From Actinokineospora terrae (lineage in GTDB: Bacteria > Actinomycetota > Actinomycetes > Mycobacteriales > Pseudonocardiaceae): a stretch of 64,000 bases of DNA. The position numbers and the translations under genes were made by a program. Where the stretch lies: positions 310,001 to 374,000 of the forward strand of contig NZ_FOGI01000009.1 in assembly GCF_900111175.1 (NCBI RefSeq). Reading direction: 5' to 3'. Shown here piece after piece: positions 9,472 through 18,826 of the stretch (positions are counted from its first letter, which is position 1; each line of letters opens with the position of its first letter). The notes under the pieces are model-generated. The model searched no databases. It was not told the DNA's origin and saw only the letters and a list, made by a program, of their open reading frames with translations.

Positions 9472-10092
9472 CTAGCCCTGCGCCGCGGGTGCGGCTTCCG
9501 CGTCGGTGACCGCGACCAGCGCGGCCCGCACGACCCGGTCGCCGATCCGGTAGCCGCGGCGCAGCACCCCGGTCACCGTGGGACCGGACACCTCCGCGGA
9601 GGTGTTGTGCTGCACGGCCTCGTGCACCGACGGGTCGAACGGCTCGCCCTCGTGGCCGAACGGTTCGAGGCCCGTCTTCTGCAGCGAGCTGGTCAGCTTC
9701 TCCGCGACGGCCTTGAACGCGCCGGTCAGGTCGCCGTGCGCGGCGGCCCTCTCGACGTCGTCGAGCACCGAGAGCAGGTCGGTGACCACGGCGGCCTTCG
9801 CCGACGTGACCACCTGCTCCCGGTCCCGCTCGACCCGCTTGCGGTAGTTGGCGTACTCGGCCTGCAGGCGCTGCAGGTCCGCGGTGCGCTCGTCGAGCTG
9901 GACCTTCAGCGCCGCGGCCGGGTCGAGCTCCGGTTCCGGGTCGCCATCGACGCTGCCGTCGACGACCAGGCCGGGCTCGGCCTCCGGGGTGGACGGGGCG
10001 TGCGTGCCCGCGGGCGCGTCGGCCCCCTGGCGGGCGTCCTGCGCCGGGACCTGGGGCTCCTCGGAGAGGTCGCCCGTGTGCTGCTCGCTCAC
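9472..10092 (-). CDS. grpE: GrpE nucleotide-exchange factor
   Basis: 206 aa from GTG 10092. A disordered acidic/Pro-rich head (residues 1-60) is followed by the long dimerising coiled coil (LQRLQAEYANYRKRVERDREQVV) and the beta domain with the family signature (EPFGHEGEPFDPSVHEAVQ...VLRRGYRIGDRVVRAALVAV). It promotes ADP release from DnaK. Second gene of the operon, 31 nt after dnaK. Confidence 0.95.
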   Translation of the reverse strand: MSEQHTGDLSEEPQVPAQDARQGADAPAGTHAPSTPEAEPGLVVDGSVDGDPEPELDPAAALKVQLDERTADLQRLQAEYANYRKRVERDREQVVTSAKAAVVTDLLSVLDDVERAAAHGDLTGAFKAVAEKLTSSLQKTGLEPFGHEGEPFDPSVHEAVQHNTSAEVSGPTVTGVLRRGYRIGDRVVRAALVAVTDAEAAPAAQG

Positions 10093-10123
10093 GCGGTCAC
10101 CTCACCTGCGATCGGGGTCGAGG

Positions 10124-11977
10124 TCACTTCTTGTCCTTGTCCTCGTCGACGATCTCGGCGTCCACCACGTCGTCGGCGGTGTCGGCCTTGGCCTGGCCCT
10201 GACCCTCGTCCTCGGCGCCACCGGCAGGCGCGCCGGAGTTGGCGTAGAGCGCGGAACCCATGGTCTGCGACTCGGCGGCGAGCTTCTCCATCGCGGCCTT
10301 GATGGCGGCGATGTCGGTGCCCTTGAGCGCCTCGTTCGCCTCGGCCAGCGCGGCGCCGACCTTCTCCTTGGCCTCGGCCGGGATCTTCTCGTCGTTGTCC
10401 TTGACGAACTTCTCGGTCTGGTAGACCAGCGACTCGGCCTGGTTGCGGACCTCGGCCTCGTCGCGGCGCTTGCGGTCCTCCTCGGCGTGCGCCTCGGCGT
10501 CGCGGACCATCCGGTCGATGTCGTCCTTGGGCAGCGCGGAGCCGCCCGTGATCGTCATCGACTGCTCCTTGCCGGTGCCCAGGTCCTTCGCGTTGACGTG
10601 GACGATGCCGTTCGCGTCGATGTCGAAGGTGACCTCGATCTGCGGGACCCCGCGCGGGGCAGGCGGCAGGCCGGTCAGGTCGAAGGTGCCGAGCTTCTTG
10701 TTGTCCGCGGCGAAGTCGCGCTCGCCCTGGAACACCTGGATGCCCACGGTGGTCTGGTTGTCGTCGGCGGTGGAGAAGATCTCCGAGCGCTTGGTCGGGA
10801 TGGTGGTGTTGCGCTCGATGAGCTTGGTGAACACCCCGCCCTTGGTCTCGATGCCCAGCGACAGCGGGGTCACGTCGAGCAGCAGGACGTCCTTGACCTC
10901 GCCCTTGAGCACACCGGCCTGCAGCGCGGCGCCGACCGCGACGACCTCGTCGGGGTTGACGCCCTTGTTCGGCTCGCGGCCGCCGGTCAGCTCCTTGACC
11001 AGCTCGGCGACGGCGGGCATCCGGGTGGAGCCGCCCACCAGCACCACGTGGTCGATCTCGCCGACCGAGACGCCCGCGTCCTTGACCACGTTGTTGAACG
11101 GGGCCCTGGTGCGGTCGAGCAGGTCGGCGGTGATCCGCTGGAACTCGGCGCGGGTCAGCGTCTCGTCCAGGAACAGCGGGTTCTTGTCCGCGTCCACGGT
11201 GATGTAGGGCAGGTTGATGGTGGCGCTGTTCGAGCTGGACAGCTCGATCTTCGCCTTCTCGGCCGCCTCGCGGATGCGCTGCAGGGCCATCTTGTCCTTG
11301 GTCAGGTCGATGCCTGCCGAGGCCTTGAACTTCTCCACCAGCCAGTCGACGATGCGCTGGTCCCAGTCGTCGCCGCCGAGGTGGTTGTCGCCGCTGGTCG
11401 CGCGGACCTCGACGACGCCGTCGCCGATCTCGAGCAGGGACACGTCGAAGGTGCCGCCGCCGAGGTCGAAGACCAGGATGGTCTGCTCCTTGGCGCCCTT
11501 GTCCAGGCCGTAGGCCAGTGCGGCCGCGGTCGGCTCGTTCACGATCCGCAGCACGTTGAGGCCCGCGATCTGCCCGGCCTCCTTGGTGGCCTGGCGCTGG
11601 GCGTCCTCGAAGTACGCGGGGACGGTGATCACCGCGTCGGTGATGGTCTCGCCGAGGTAGGCCTCGGCGTCGCGCTTGAGCTTCATCAGCACGCGGGCGC
11701 TGATCTCCTGCGCGGTGTAGGCCTTGTCGTCGATCGCGTCGGTCTTCCACCCGGTGCCGATGTGGCGCTTGACCGAGCGGACCGTGCGGTCCACGTTGGT
11801 GACGGCCTGGTTCTTGGCGGGCTGGCCGACCAGCACCTCGCCGTTCTTCGCGAACGCCACGATGGACGGGGTCGTCCGCGAGCCCTCCGAGTTGGCGATC
11901 ACCGTCGGTTCACCGCCCTCGAGGACGGCGACGACGGAGTTGGTCGTCCCCAGGTCGATGCCGACCGCTCGCGCCAT
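10124..11977 (-). CDS. dnaK: DnaK (Hsp70) chaperone
   Basis: 617 aa from ATG 11977, preceded by AGGAGG at 7 nt. The ATPase domain starts AVGIDLGTTNSVVAV; the phosphate-2 motif ILVFDLGGGTFDVSLL, adenosine motif VVLVGGSTRMPAV and linker VKDVLLLDVTPLSLG are all present. The peptide-binding domain and a short acidic tail (DDVVDAEIVDEDKDKK) follow. First gene of dnaK-grpE-dnaJ-hspR, transcribed leftward from a region with two HAIR-like repeats. Confidence 0.97.
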   Translation of the reverse strand: MARAVGIDLGTTNSVVAVLEGGEPTVIANSEGSRTTPSIVAFAKNGEVLVGQPAKNQAVTNVDRTVRSVKRHIGTGWKTDAIDDKAYTAQEISARVLMKLKRDAEAYLGETITDAVITVPAYFEDAQRQATKEAGQIAGLNVLRIVNEPTAAALAYGLDKGAKEQTILVFDLGGGTFDVSLLEIGDGVVEVRATSGDNHLGGDDWDQRIVDWLVEKFKASAGIDLTKDKMALQRIREAAEKAKIELSSSNSATINLPYITVDADKNPLFLDETLTRAEFQRITADLLDRTRAPFNNVVKDAGVSVGEIDHVVLVGGSTRMPAVAELVKELTGGREPNKGVNPDEVVAVGAALQAGVLKGEVKDVLLLDVTPLSLGIETKGGVFTKLIERNTTIPTKRSEIFSTADDNQTTVGIQVFQGERDFAADNKKLGTFDLTGLPPAPRGVPQIEVTFDIDANGIVHVNAKDLGTGKEQSMTITGGSALPKDDIDRMVRDAEAHAEEDRKRRDEAEVRNQAESLVYQTEKFVKDNDEKIPAEAKEKVGAALAEANEALKGTDIAAIKAAMEKLAAESQTMGSALYANSGAPAGGAEDEGQGQAKADTADDVVDAEIVDEDKDKK

Positions 11978-12035
11978 GGTTTCCTCCTGCTAGTGCTTCG
12001 CCTGTGGTGTCCGGCCCACTGCGGGGCCGGGCAAA

Positions 12036-12056
12036 GTTGAGCCTACCGGACTGAAG
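12036..12056 (-). promoter_or_regulatory. HAIR-like HspR operator, proximal
   Basis: GTTGAGC-N7-ACTGAAG matches the HAIR consensus CTTGAGT-N7-ACTCAAG at 11 of 14 arm positions. It lies 59 nt upstream of the dnaK start codon. Confidence 0.55.
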
Positions 12057-12063
12057 TTCCTAA

Positions 12064-12084
12064 CTTGAGTCCGCCCCGCTCAAC
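12064..12084 (-). promoter_or_regulatory. HAIR-like HspR operator, distal
   Basis: CTTGAGT-N7-GCTCAAC matches HAIR at 12 of 14 arm positions. It is spaced 28 bp from the proximal copy, so the two face nearly the same side of the helix. It also reaches the last codons of the neighbouring TetR gene. Confidence 0.65.
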
Positions 12085-12841
12085 CTTCCTGCACCCACAA
12101 CGAAGCACCCCGGTCGGTTGTTCCCGGCGTGAGCGCCACCACTGAACCGGGTGACGACGACGGCTGCACGGCCTCCGGCTCGACACTGACCTCGACCGGC
12201 TCCGGGGCGCTGACCTGAGCGTTCACCACCGAATCCACGACGTGCAGCACCGACGCGCGCATCCCGGCCGCGGTCACCTCGGCCCGCACAGCGCGCTGCA
12301 GGTCCGCGGCGACGCTCGCCAGCAACACGTGTGCAAGGGCGTCCCGGTCGCCCGCCGCCTCCGCCTCGGTGAGCAGCGCGGCGACGTGGCCGTGCCAGTA
12401 GCGGTAGGCCGCGATCCGGTACCGGGTGCCCGGGCGCGCCGTCTCGGCGAGGTGCACCAGGTCGAGGTGGTCGGTCAGGAAGGTCAGGTACGCGTCGAAG
12501 AAGGCCACCAGCCGCGCCGCCGGGTCTCCCCCCGGACCCAGCGGCGCCGCCCCCTCGGCCACCCGCGCCCGCAGCCCGCGCTCCCCGTCGTCGAGCAGCG
12601 CCGCGGCCAGCCCCGACTTGTCGCCGAACCGCCGGAACAGGGTCCCCTTGCCCACCCCGGCCGCCGCGGCGATCTGGTCCATCGTCACCTTGTCCACCCC
12701 GCGCTGGGCGAACAGCGCGCGGGCGGCGACCAGGATGCGCCGCCGGTTGCGCGCCGCGTCGGCCCGCTCGTGGACCACCGCGCCGACGCCGTGCGCCTGC
12801 TCGGCCTTGCCCCCTTGCGCTGCGAGAACCTGCTCCGCCAT
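12080..12841 (-). CDS. TetR/AcrR-family transcriptional regulator
   Basis: 253 aa from ATG 12841. The frame is open further upstream, but this ATG forms a TGATG junction with the stop of the preceding DUF4097 gene and precedes the HTH closely. The N-terminal HTH reads RRRILVAARALFAQRGVDKVTMDQIAAAAGVGKGTLFRRFGDK. A helical ligand domain follows, then a Pro/Ser/Glu-rich C-terminal extension of about 50 residues that is unusual for TetR proteins. Coupling to the DUF4097 gene suggests it controls that operon. Confidence 0.85.
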   Translation of the reverse strand: MAEQVLAAQGGKAEQAHGVGAVVHERADAARNRRRILVAARALFAQRGVDKVTMDQIAAAAGVGKGTLFRRFGDKSGLAAALLDDGERGLRARVAEGAAPLGPGGDPAARLVAFFDAYLTFLTDHLDLVHLAETARPGTRYRIAAYRYWHGHVAALLTEAEAAGDRDALAHVLLASVAADLQRAVRAEVTAAGMRASVLHVVDSVVNAQVSAPEPVEVSVEPEAVQPSSSPGSVVALTPGTTDRGASLWVQEG

Positions 12842-13686
12842 CAGCCGAACCTCACCGTCACGTCGCCGCTGTCCGCGTTGAGTTCGAGGTGGTTCGGCGA
12901 GTCGCGGTAGTCGCCGATGCCGTTGTCGACATCCCCGCTGTCGGTGTGCGCGCTCACCCGGTACTCCCCTTTCGGGACGGTGACCTGCACCGACCCGCTG
13001 TTGGTGGTGGCCTTGACCCCCGCGGCCTTGGACAACCGGACGGTGACGCTGCCCGACTGCGCCGACGCGTCCACCGCGCCGTCGACGCCCTGCGCGTCGA
13101 CCGAGCCGGATTCGGAGCGCAGGGTGGCGGCGCCGACGTCGCGGGCCGAGATGCCCCCCGACTCGGCCTCGACGGCGACCTTCCCCTTGACGTCGACCAG
13201 GTCGACCGAACCCGACTCGGCCTTGACGTTCACCGCGCCGGACACCCTGCGCACCTTCACCTCCCCCGAGCTGACCCGCAGGTTGACCGTCGACGCCCCC
13301 TCGACGTCGACGGAACCCGAGTCGAGGCCCCCCGAGACGGTCACGCCCTCGGGCACGACCACCTCGTAGTCGACCCAGCAGTTGCGCACCTCGCACTCCC
13401 GCAGGACCAGCACGTCGCCCTCGACCCGGTGCGTCACCCCCGGCCGTCCGTCCAGGTAGGACACGGTGCGGTGCACGCTGGCCGACGGGCCGACCCGCAA
13501 CCGCACCGAACCGGCGGAGCTCTCGATCCGGACCGCGTGGATCGTCCCGCCGACCGAGGCGTCATCGCTGAACCGCTTCGTCGCGATACCGCAGGCGGCC
13601 AGGGAGGAGAGCAGGACCGCCACCCCCACGGCGGTCACCCCCAGCACCCCTCGCCGTGACCGCCCCGCCACCACACCGCTTGCCAT
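12841..13686 (-). CDS. DUF4097-type (putative adhesin) lipoprotein
   Basis: 281 aa from ATG 13686, with a GGTGGGGG site upstream. An N-terminal basic and hydrophobic segment ends in a lipobox (LSSLAAC), so the protein is probably lipid-anchored outside the cell. The rest is a right-handed repeat of short strands dominated by ESGSVDV/SSGEVKV-type units (for example SAGSVRLRV, SESGSVDAQGVDG, SQSGSVTVRLS), the DUF4097/4098 beta-solenoid pattern. Members are called putative adhesins, but evidence for adhesion is thin. It forms an operon with the TetR gene through TGATG. Confidence 0.8.
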   Translation of the reverse strand: MASGVVAGRSRRGVLGVTAVGVAVLLSSLAACGIATKRFSDDASVGGTIHAVRIESSAGSVRLRVGPSASVHRTVSYLDGRPGVTHRVEGDVLVLRECEVRNCWVDYEVVVPEGVTVSGGLDSGSVDVEGASTVNLRVSSGEVKVRRVSGAVNVKAESGSVDLVDVKGKVAVEAESGGISARDVGAATLRSESGSVDAQGVDGAVDASAQSGSVTVRLSKAAGVKATTNSGSVQVTVPKGEYRVSAHTDSGDVDNGIGDYRDSPNHLELNADSGDVTVRFG

Positions 13687-13934
13687 GACACCCCCACCGG
13701 AACCGCACATCACCAGGAGAAACCGCTACCGCGACGCTAGGACCGCAGACCGGTTGCCGGGATCCGGGACGCCCCCGACCCTGCCCTGAAGTTGTCCCTA
13801 CCCCCAGGTGGTACACCGTCCCGTTTCCGCTGGTCAGCGTCCCCCGACTACCCTCACCCGAGACTAGGGTCCCCGGCGTGCGCCGACATCGGACCCGGGT
13901 CTTGGTTCGGGTAAGACTTTGGTCCTAGGCGGCT

Positions 13935-14504
13935 TCAGCGCAGCGGGGCGAGCAGGTGCTCCACGACCGGGAGCAGCTCGGCGGCGGTCGGCGGCTCGTC
14001 GTCGATCAGGCCCTGGGTGAGCATGCCGTCGAGCGCGGCGAGGAAGGCGCGGAAGCCGACCTCGTCCGGCTGGCGGCCGAGGCTGGTCAGCACGTCGATC
14101 CACAGCCGCGCGGCCGGTCGCAGCTCCGGTCGGCGGGCGGCGAGCAGGTACAGCTCGAACTGCGCCCTGGTCCGCCCGCGCCGCGGTCCGAGCGCGTCGG
14201 CCAGCACCTCGGCGACCGCGCCTGCCGGGCCGCTGCCCTTGATCCGGCTGGACTCGATGAGGTCCCTGGTGCGCGCGGCGAGTTCCTCTGCCGAGTGCAC
14301 GAGTGCGGCCACGACCAGGTCGTCGAGCGCGGCGAAGTGGTAGGTGATCGACGCGGGCGGGATCCCCGCTTCCGCCGCGACCGACCGGTGCGACACTCCG
14401 GCGACGCCGTCGCGCTCGATCACCAGCAGCGTCGCCCCGATGATCTCGCGCTTGCGCCGGTCGCCCCTGGTCCTGCGGCCGTCGACCCTGCGGTAGGTCC
14501 TCAC
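13935..14504 (-). CDS. TetR-family regulator, probable regulator of the divergent EtfD-like gene
   Basis: 189 aa from GTG 14504; an upstream extension in frame is low complexity. HTH: KREIIGATLLVIERDGVAGVSHRSVAAEAGIPPASITYHFAALDDL. The C-terminal domain is all-helical (AQFELYLLAARRPELRP...AFLAALDGMLTQGLID), a common arrangement in PsrA/FadR-like or efflux-type TetR proteins. It is transcribed away from the Fe-S oxidoreductase gene. The 192-bp gap holds an inverted repeat, which makes control of that gene likely (inference). Confidence 0.85.
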   Translation of the reverse strand: MRTYRRVDGRRTRGDRRKREIIGATLLVIERDGVAGVSHRSVAAEAGIPPASITYHFAALDDLVVAALVHSAEELAARTRDLIESSRIKGSGPAGAVAEVLADALGPRRGRTRAQFELYLLAARRPELRPAARLWIDVLTSLGRQPDEVGFRAFLAALDGMLTQGLIDDEPPTAAELLPVVEHLLAPLR

Positions 14505-14605
14505 GTCGGGCCGAGCCGGGTGATCGCGGGGAAGATGGGCGGTGGCACCGCGCCAAACTACCTGAACAAACGTCCAGGAAGTTACCGAGGTGTGCGCCAC
14601 ACTTG

Positions 14606-14631
14606 ACCGACTTAGGCTTCTCAAAGTCGGT
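14606..14631. promoter_or_regulatory. Inverted repeat upstream of the EtfD-like gene
   Basis: Perfect 8-bp arms ACCGACTT and AAGTCGGT separated by 10 nt, 66 bp before the start codon. TTACCG motifs lie on both sides (14583-14588, and TTACCGG at 14631-14637). Candidate operator for the divergent TetR regulator. Confidence 0.5.
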
Positions 14632-14696
14632 TACCGGCCAGTAAGAACGCGTAGGGTCCACCCACCCGCACCCCGACGACGGAAGGGCACCACCAC

Positions 14697-16931
14697 ATGG
14701 GCGCCGTGCAGCTGGCACTGGGGTTGGTCGCGGTCGCGGTCAGCCTGGTCGCGTGGGGCATGTTCGTGCGGACCGTGGCGCGGATGGTGGCCGTCATCCG
14801 ACTCGGCCAGCCGGACGCGACCCGCGCCGGGCCGTTCGTGCCGAGGATGAAGACGCTGGTCACCGAGTTCGCCGCGCACACCCGGATGAACAAGTTCCGG
14901 CACGTCGGGCCGTGGCACTGGCTGGTGATGTGGGGCTTCCTGATCGGGTCGGCCGCGCTGTTCGAGGCCTACGGCGAGGTGTTCGTGCCGACCTGGGGCT
15001 GGCCGGTCCTCGACCACTGGAACCTGTGGCACCTGCTGATGGAGCTGCTCGGCGTCGGCACGGTCGTCGGTGGCGTGGCGCTCGCGGTCATCAGGCAGCG
15101 CAACCACCCCCGCCGCGCCGACCGGCTGTCGCGGTTCCAGGGGTCGAACCAGTGGCAGGCGTACTTCGTCGAGGCCGTGGTGATCTTCGAGGGCATCGGC
15201 ATCCTGGGCGTGCGCGCGGGCAAGGCGGCGCTGGGCGCGCACGAGCTGCCGACCTGGGCGGCGTTCGTGACCAACCCGCTCGGGCAGCTCCTCCCGGCGA
15301 GCCCCGACCTGGTGTCCGCGCTGGCGTTCATCAAGCTGATGGGCGCCATGGTGTGGGTGTACGTGGTCGCCAAGTACATGACCATGGGCGTGGCCTGGCA
15401 CCGGTTCAGCGCCTTCTTCAACATCTACTTCAAGCGCGAGGACGACGGCGGCGTGGCGCTCGGCCCGCTGCGGCCGATGATGTCCGGCGGCAAGCCGCTC
15501 GACTTCGAGGAGGCCGACCCGGAGAAGGACGTCTTCGGCGCGGGCAAGGTCGAGGACTTCACCTGGAAGGGCTGGCTGGACTTCACGACCTGCACCGAGT
15601 GCGGCCGCTGCCAGTCGCAGTGCCCGGCGTGGAACACCGGCAAGCCGCTGTCGCCGAAGCTGGTGATCACGCAGCTGCGCGACCACGCGTACGCCAAGGC
15701 CCCTTACCTGCTCGCGGGCGGGCGCAGGGACATGGCGGGCGACGAGGTAGGTCTAACGGGGGACAACCCGTACGCGGGCATCGACGTGCTAGCCATCGCC
15801 GAGTCCGAGCGGGCTCTTATCGGAGACGACGGCGGGGTCATCGATCCCGAGGTGCTGTGGTCTTGCACTACCTGTGGCGCTTGCGTCGAGCAGTGCCCAG
15901 TGGACATCGAGCACGTCGACCACATCGTCGACATGCGCCGCTACCAGGTGCTGATCGAGTCGAACTTCCCGTCCGAGCTCGGCGGGATGTTCAAGAACCT
16001 GGAGAACAAGGGCAACCCGTGGGGCCAGAACGCCAAGGACCGGCTGGCCTGGACCGAGGACCTCGAGTTCGAGGTGCCGGTGTTCGACGGCGAACTGGCC
16101 GACGACACCGAGTACCTGTTCTGGGTCGGCTGCGCGGGCGCGTTCGAGGACAGGGCCAAGAAGACGACGCGCGCGGTCGCGGAACTGCTGCACACCGCCG
16201 AGGTGAAGTACACGGTGCTCGGGCCAGAGGAGACCTGCACGGGCGACCCGGCGCGGCGGGCAGGCAACGAGTTCCTGTTCCAGATGCTGGCGCAGCAGAA
16301 CGTCGAGGTCATCAACGCGGTGTTCGAGGGGCGCGAGGCCGGTAAGCGCAAGATCGTGGTGACCTGCGCGCACTGCTTCAACACGATCGCGAACGAGTAC
16401 CCGCAGCTCGGTGGCAACTACGAGGTCTTGCACCACACGCAGCTGTTGAACAAGTTGGTGCGTGAGCGTCGACTGGTTCCGGTGGCACCGGTTTCCGAGG
16501 ACGTCACCTATCACGACCCGTGCTACCTGGGTCGGCACAACAAGGTCTACGAAGCGCCACGCGAACTCGTTGGTGCTTCCGGTGCGCGGTTGCGCGAAAT
16601 GCCTCGGCACGCGGATAGGTCTATGTGCTGCGGTGCGGGCGGTGCGCGGATGTGGATGGAAGAGCGCATCGGTAAGCGCATCAACGTCGACCGGGTTGAC
16701 GAGGCTCTGGGGACCGCCCCGTCGAAGATCGCGACCGGCTGCCCGTTCTGCCGCGTGATGCTGACCGATGGGGTCACCGCCCGGCAGGCGGACGGTCTCG
16801 CGGGGCAGCACGTCGAGGTCGTGGACGTCGCGCAGTTGCTGCTGTCGGCGGTGCGGCGGGGCAAGGAGCCGCTGGACACCCCGACCGACGAGGTCGGCAC
16901 CGGGACACCGTTGCCGGACGAGGACAAGTAG
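14697..16931 (+). CDS. Membrane Fe-S oxidoreductase, EtfD-like (Rv0338c type)
   Basis: 744 aa from ATG 14697. The N-terminal third has about five membrane helices (residues 5-28, 75-95, 110-135, 160-180, 210-235) like a cytochrome-b/NarI-type anchor. Two ferredoxin-type clusters follow: CTECGRCQSQCP (from residue 299) and CTTCGACVEQCP (from 390). Two CCG domains close the protein (GCAGAF near 479; DPCYLGRHNKVYE and MCCGAGGARMWM near 644). This matches mycobacterial EtfD, which re-oxidises electron-transfer flavoprotein during fatty-acid beta-oxidation and passes electrons to the quinone pool. The FadE5-, FadA2- and FabG4-like genes in the window fit that job. Confidence 0.85.
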   Translation: MGAVQLALGLVAVAVSLVAWGMFVRTVARMVAVIRLGQPDATRAGPFVPRMKTLVTEFAAHTRMNKFRHVGPWHWLVMWGFLIGSAALFEAYGEVFVPTWGWPVLDHWNLWHLLMELLGVGTVVGGVALAVIRQRNHPRRADRLSRFQGSNQWQAYFVEAVVIFEGIGILGVRAGKAALGAHELPTWAAFVTNPLGQLLPASPDLVSALAFIKLMGAMVWVYVVAKYMTMGVAWHRFSAFFNIYFKREDDGGVALGPLRPMMSGGKPLDFEEADPEKDVFGAGKVEDFTWKGWLDFTTCTECGRCQSQCPAWNTGKPLSPKLVITQLRDHAYAKAPYLLAGGRRDMAGDEVGLTGDNPYAGIDVLAIAESERALIGDDGGVIDPEVLWSCTTCGACVEQCPVDIEHVDHIVDMRRYQVLIESNFPSELGGMFKNLENKGNPWGQNAKDRLAWTEDLEFEVPVFDGELADDTEYLFWVGCAGAFEDRAKKTTRAVAELLHTAEVKYTVLGPEETCTGDPARRAGNEFLFQMLAQQNVEVINAVFEGREAGKRKIVVTCAHCFNTIANEYPQLGGNYEVLHHTQLLNKLVRERRLVPVAPVSEDVTYHDPCYLGRHNKVYEAPRELVGASGARLREMPRHADRSMCCGAGGARMWMEERIGKRINVDRVDEALGTAPSKIATGCPFCRVMLTDGVTARQADGLAGQHVEVVDVAQLLLSAVRRGKEPLDTPTDEVGTGTPLPDEDK

Positions 16932-16943
16932 CCGGTTCTCGAC

Positions 16944-16975
16944 AGCGCCCCCGACCTGCCCTGGTCGGGGGCGCT
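16944..16975 (+). terminator. Intrinsic terminator after the EtfD-like gene
   Basis: Perfect 13-bp stem (16944-16956 with 16963-16975) and 6-nt loop, 12 nt after the stop, followed by TCTCGTAT. Confidence 0.8.
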
Positions 16976-17032
16976 TCTCGTATCGCGGGAAAGTTGTTCC
17001 GATATCCAGGAACACTTAGCTACGTTAACTAC

Positions 17033-18190
17033 ATGGGACGACGCTGGTGGATCTTGGCGATCGCGGTCGCCGCGCAGGCCGCGGTGACCAGTCTGGTCTA
17101 CGGGTTGCCCTTCCTGCTGCCGCAACTGCGGGCCGAACTGGGGTTGTCGCTGACCGAGGGCGGGACGCTGGCGGTGGCGCCGGTGCTCGGGGTGCTCGTC
17201 GCGCTGATCGCGTGGGGCGCGGCGACCGACCGGTTCGGCGAGCGGATCGTGATGGGCATCGGCATGGCGGGCACCGGGCTCGCGGGCCTGGCCGCCGCGG
17301 CGACAACCGGGGTGGCGGGGCTGGTCGTGCTGATGATCGTGGCCGGGGTGTTCTCGGCGTCGATCACCTCGGCCAGCGGGCGGGCGGTGCTGGGATGGTT
17401 CGAGGCCTCCGAGCGCGGGCTGGCGATGGGGATCCGGCAGACGTGCACGCCCATCGGCGTCGGTTTCGCCGCTCTAGTACTACCGGCCGCAGGGGAGGCT
17501 TGGGGCTACCGCGCGGCGCTTCTCGTACCTGCGGCGTTATGCCTGAGTTTGGCGGTTGTCGTTGCCCTGTGGCTGGTGGACCCACCACGCCCGGCAGCGC
17601 GCACGGTCACCGAAACCCGGTCGCCCTATCGGACTCCGACGCTGTGGCGGGTGCACACCGCTAGCGCGCTGCTCGTGGGGCCTCAGTTCATCTCCAGCAC
17701 GTTCGCGTTGACCTACCTGGTCACGGAACACGGGTGGAGCGCGGTCACGGCCGGCGTCGTACTGGCGATCGTCCAGATCTTCGGCGCGGCGGGCCGGATC
17801 GGGGCGGGGGTGTGGTCGGACCGGGTGGGCAGCCGGATGCGACCGATGCGGATCATCGCGGTGGCCGTGGCGGCGGCGCTGATGATCTGGGCGTTCGGCG
17901 GGTCGTCGTGGGTGGCCGTGGTGGGGCTCGTCGCGGTGCTGGTCATCTCGGTGACCGACAACGGGTTGGCGTTCACCGCCACGGCAGAACTAGCGGGCCC
18001 GTTCTGGGCAGGGCGCGCGTTGGGCATCCAGAACACGGGCCAGAACGCCATGGCACTGGCCATCGCACCACTGTTCGCGGTAGTCGTAACCGCCTTCGGC
18101 TGGCCGTTAGCCCTGTCCCTGGCGGCAGCACTACCTCTGGCCGCCGCCCTGATCACCCCGGTCGGTCAGCGCTTGGTGTCGACCCGGTGA
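17033..18190 (+). CDS. MFS transporter
   Basis: 385 aa from ATG 17033, about 12 hydrophobic segments. The loop 2-3 signature of the superfamily appears as GAATDRFGERIVM and its repeat in the second half as GVWSDRVGSRMRPMR. An Arg-containing segment GIRQTCTPIGVGFAA resembles the NarK/OxlT-like MFS group that moves small anions or drugs. The substrate is unknown. Its last 25 bp overlap the 3' end of dcd on the other strand. Confidence 0.85.
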   Translation: MGRRWWILAIAVAAQAAVTSLVYGLPFLLPQLRAELGLSLTEGGTLAVAPVLGVLVALIAWGAATDRFGERIVMGIGMAGTGLAGLAAAATTGVAGLVVLMIVAGVFSASITSASGRAVLGWFEASERGLAMGIRQTCTPIGVGFAALVLPAAGEAWGYRAALLVPAALCLSLAVVVALWLVDPPRPAARTVTETRSPYRTPTLWRVHTASALLVGPQFISSTFALTYLVTEHGWSAVTAGVVLAIVQIFGAAGRIGAGVWSDRVGSRMRPMRIIAVAVAAALMIWAFGGSSWVAVVGLVAVLVISVTDNGLAFTATAELAGPFWAGRALGIQNTGQNAMALAIAPLFAVVVTAFGWPLALSLAAALPLAAALITPVGQRLVSTR

Positions 18191-18753
18191 AAGTTCAGGT
18201 AGGCCTTCGAGGGCGTCGGCCCACGCTGCCCCTGGTAGCGCGACCCGGCTTCCTTCGACCCGTACGGGAACTCGGCGGCGGACGACAGCCGGAACAGGCA
18301 GAGCTGCCCGATCTTCATCCCCGGCCACAGCGTGATCGGCAGGTTCGCCACATTGGACAGCTCCAGCGTGATGTGCCCGGTGAACCCCGGATCGATGAAC
18401 CCCGCCGTCGAGTGCGTCAACAACCCCAACCGCCCCAACGACGACTTCCCCTCCAACCGCCCCGCCAGGTCATCAGGCAGCGTGACGGCCTCGAACGTCG
18501 ACCCCAGCACGAACTCCCCGGGGTGCAGCACGAACGGCTCATCATCCTCAGCCTCAACCAACGACGTCAGGTCGTCCTGCTGCTGCCTGGGATCGATGTG
18601 CGTGTACCGCGTGTTGTTGAACACCCGGAAGAACCGGTCCAACCGCACGTCAACACTCGACGGCTGCACCATGAGCGGCTCGAACGGCTCCACCCCCAGC
18701 CGCCCCGAGGCCAACTCTTCCCGCAGGTCACGATCGCTCAGCAACACCCCCAC
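18166..18753 (-). CDS. dcd: dCTP deaminase (probably bifunctional dCTP deaminase/dUTPase)
   Basis: 195 aa. Removes the amino group of dCTP to give dUTP; actinobacterial members often also hydrolyse dUTP to dUMP, feeding dTMP synthesis. Signature block GKSSLGRLGLLTHSTAGFIDPGFTGHITLEL is intact (about residues 107-137), with VQPSSVDVRL for nucleotide binding and a C-terminal GQRGPTPSKAYLNF lid. Start: ATG 18753; GTG 18747 would give the more usual beginning MLLSDRDL. It converges on the MFS gene. Confidence 0.95.
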   Translation of the reverse strand: MGVLLSDRDLREELASGRLGVEPFEPLMVQPSSVDVRLDRFFRVFNNTRYTHIDPRQQQDDLTSLVEAEDDEPFVLHPGEFVLGSTFEAVTLPDDLAGRLEGKSSLGRLGLLTHSTAGFIDPGFTGHITLELSNVANLPITLWPGMKIGQLCLFRLSSAAEFPYGSKEAGSRYQGQRGPTPSKAYLNFHRVDTKR

Positions 18754-18826
18754 ACCCTAACCACGCCACCTCCCCGTGACGCGCCCACCCAGGCCGTGTA
18801 GGCTAGCGGCGATCTTCCAGATCGCT

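Noticed and set aside
9848..12040. 730-codon open frame opposite grpE and dnaK
   Set aside because: dnaK and grpE are unmistakable on the other strand; the antisense translation has no domain and a skewed composition.
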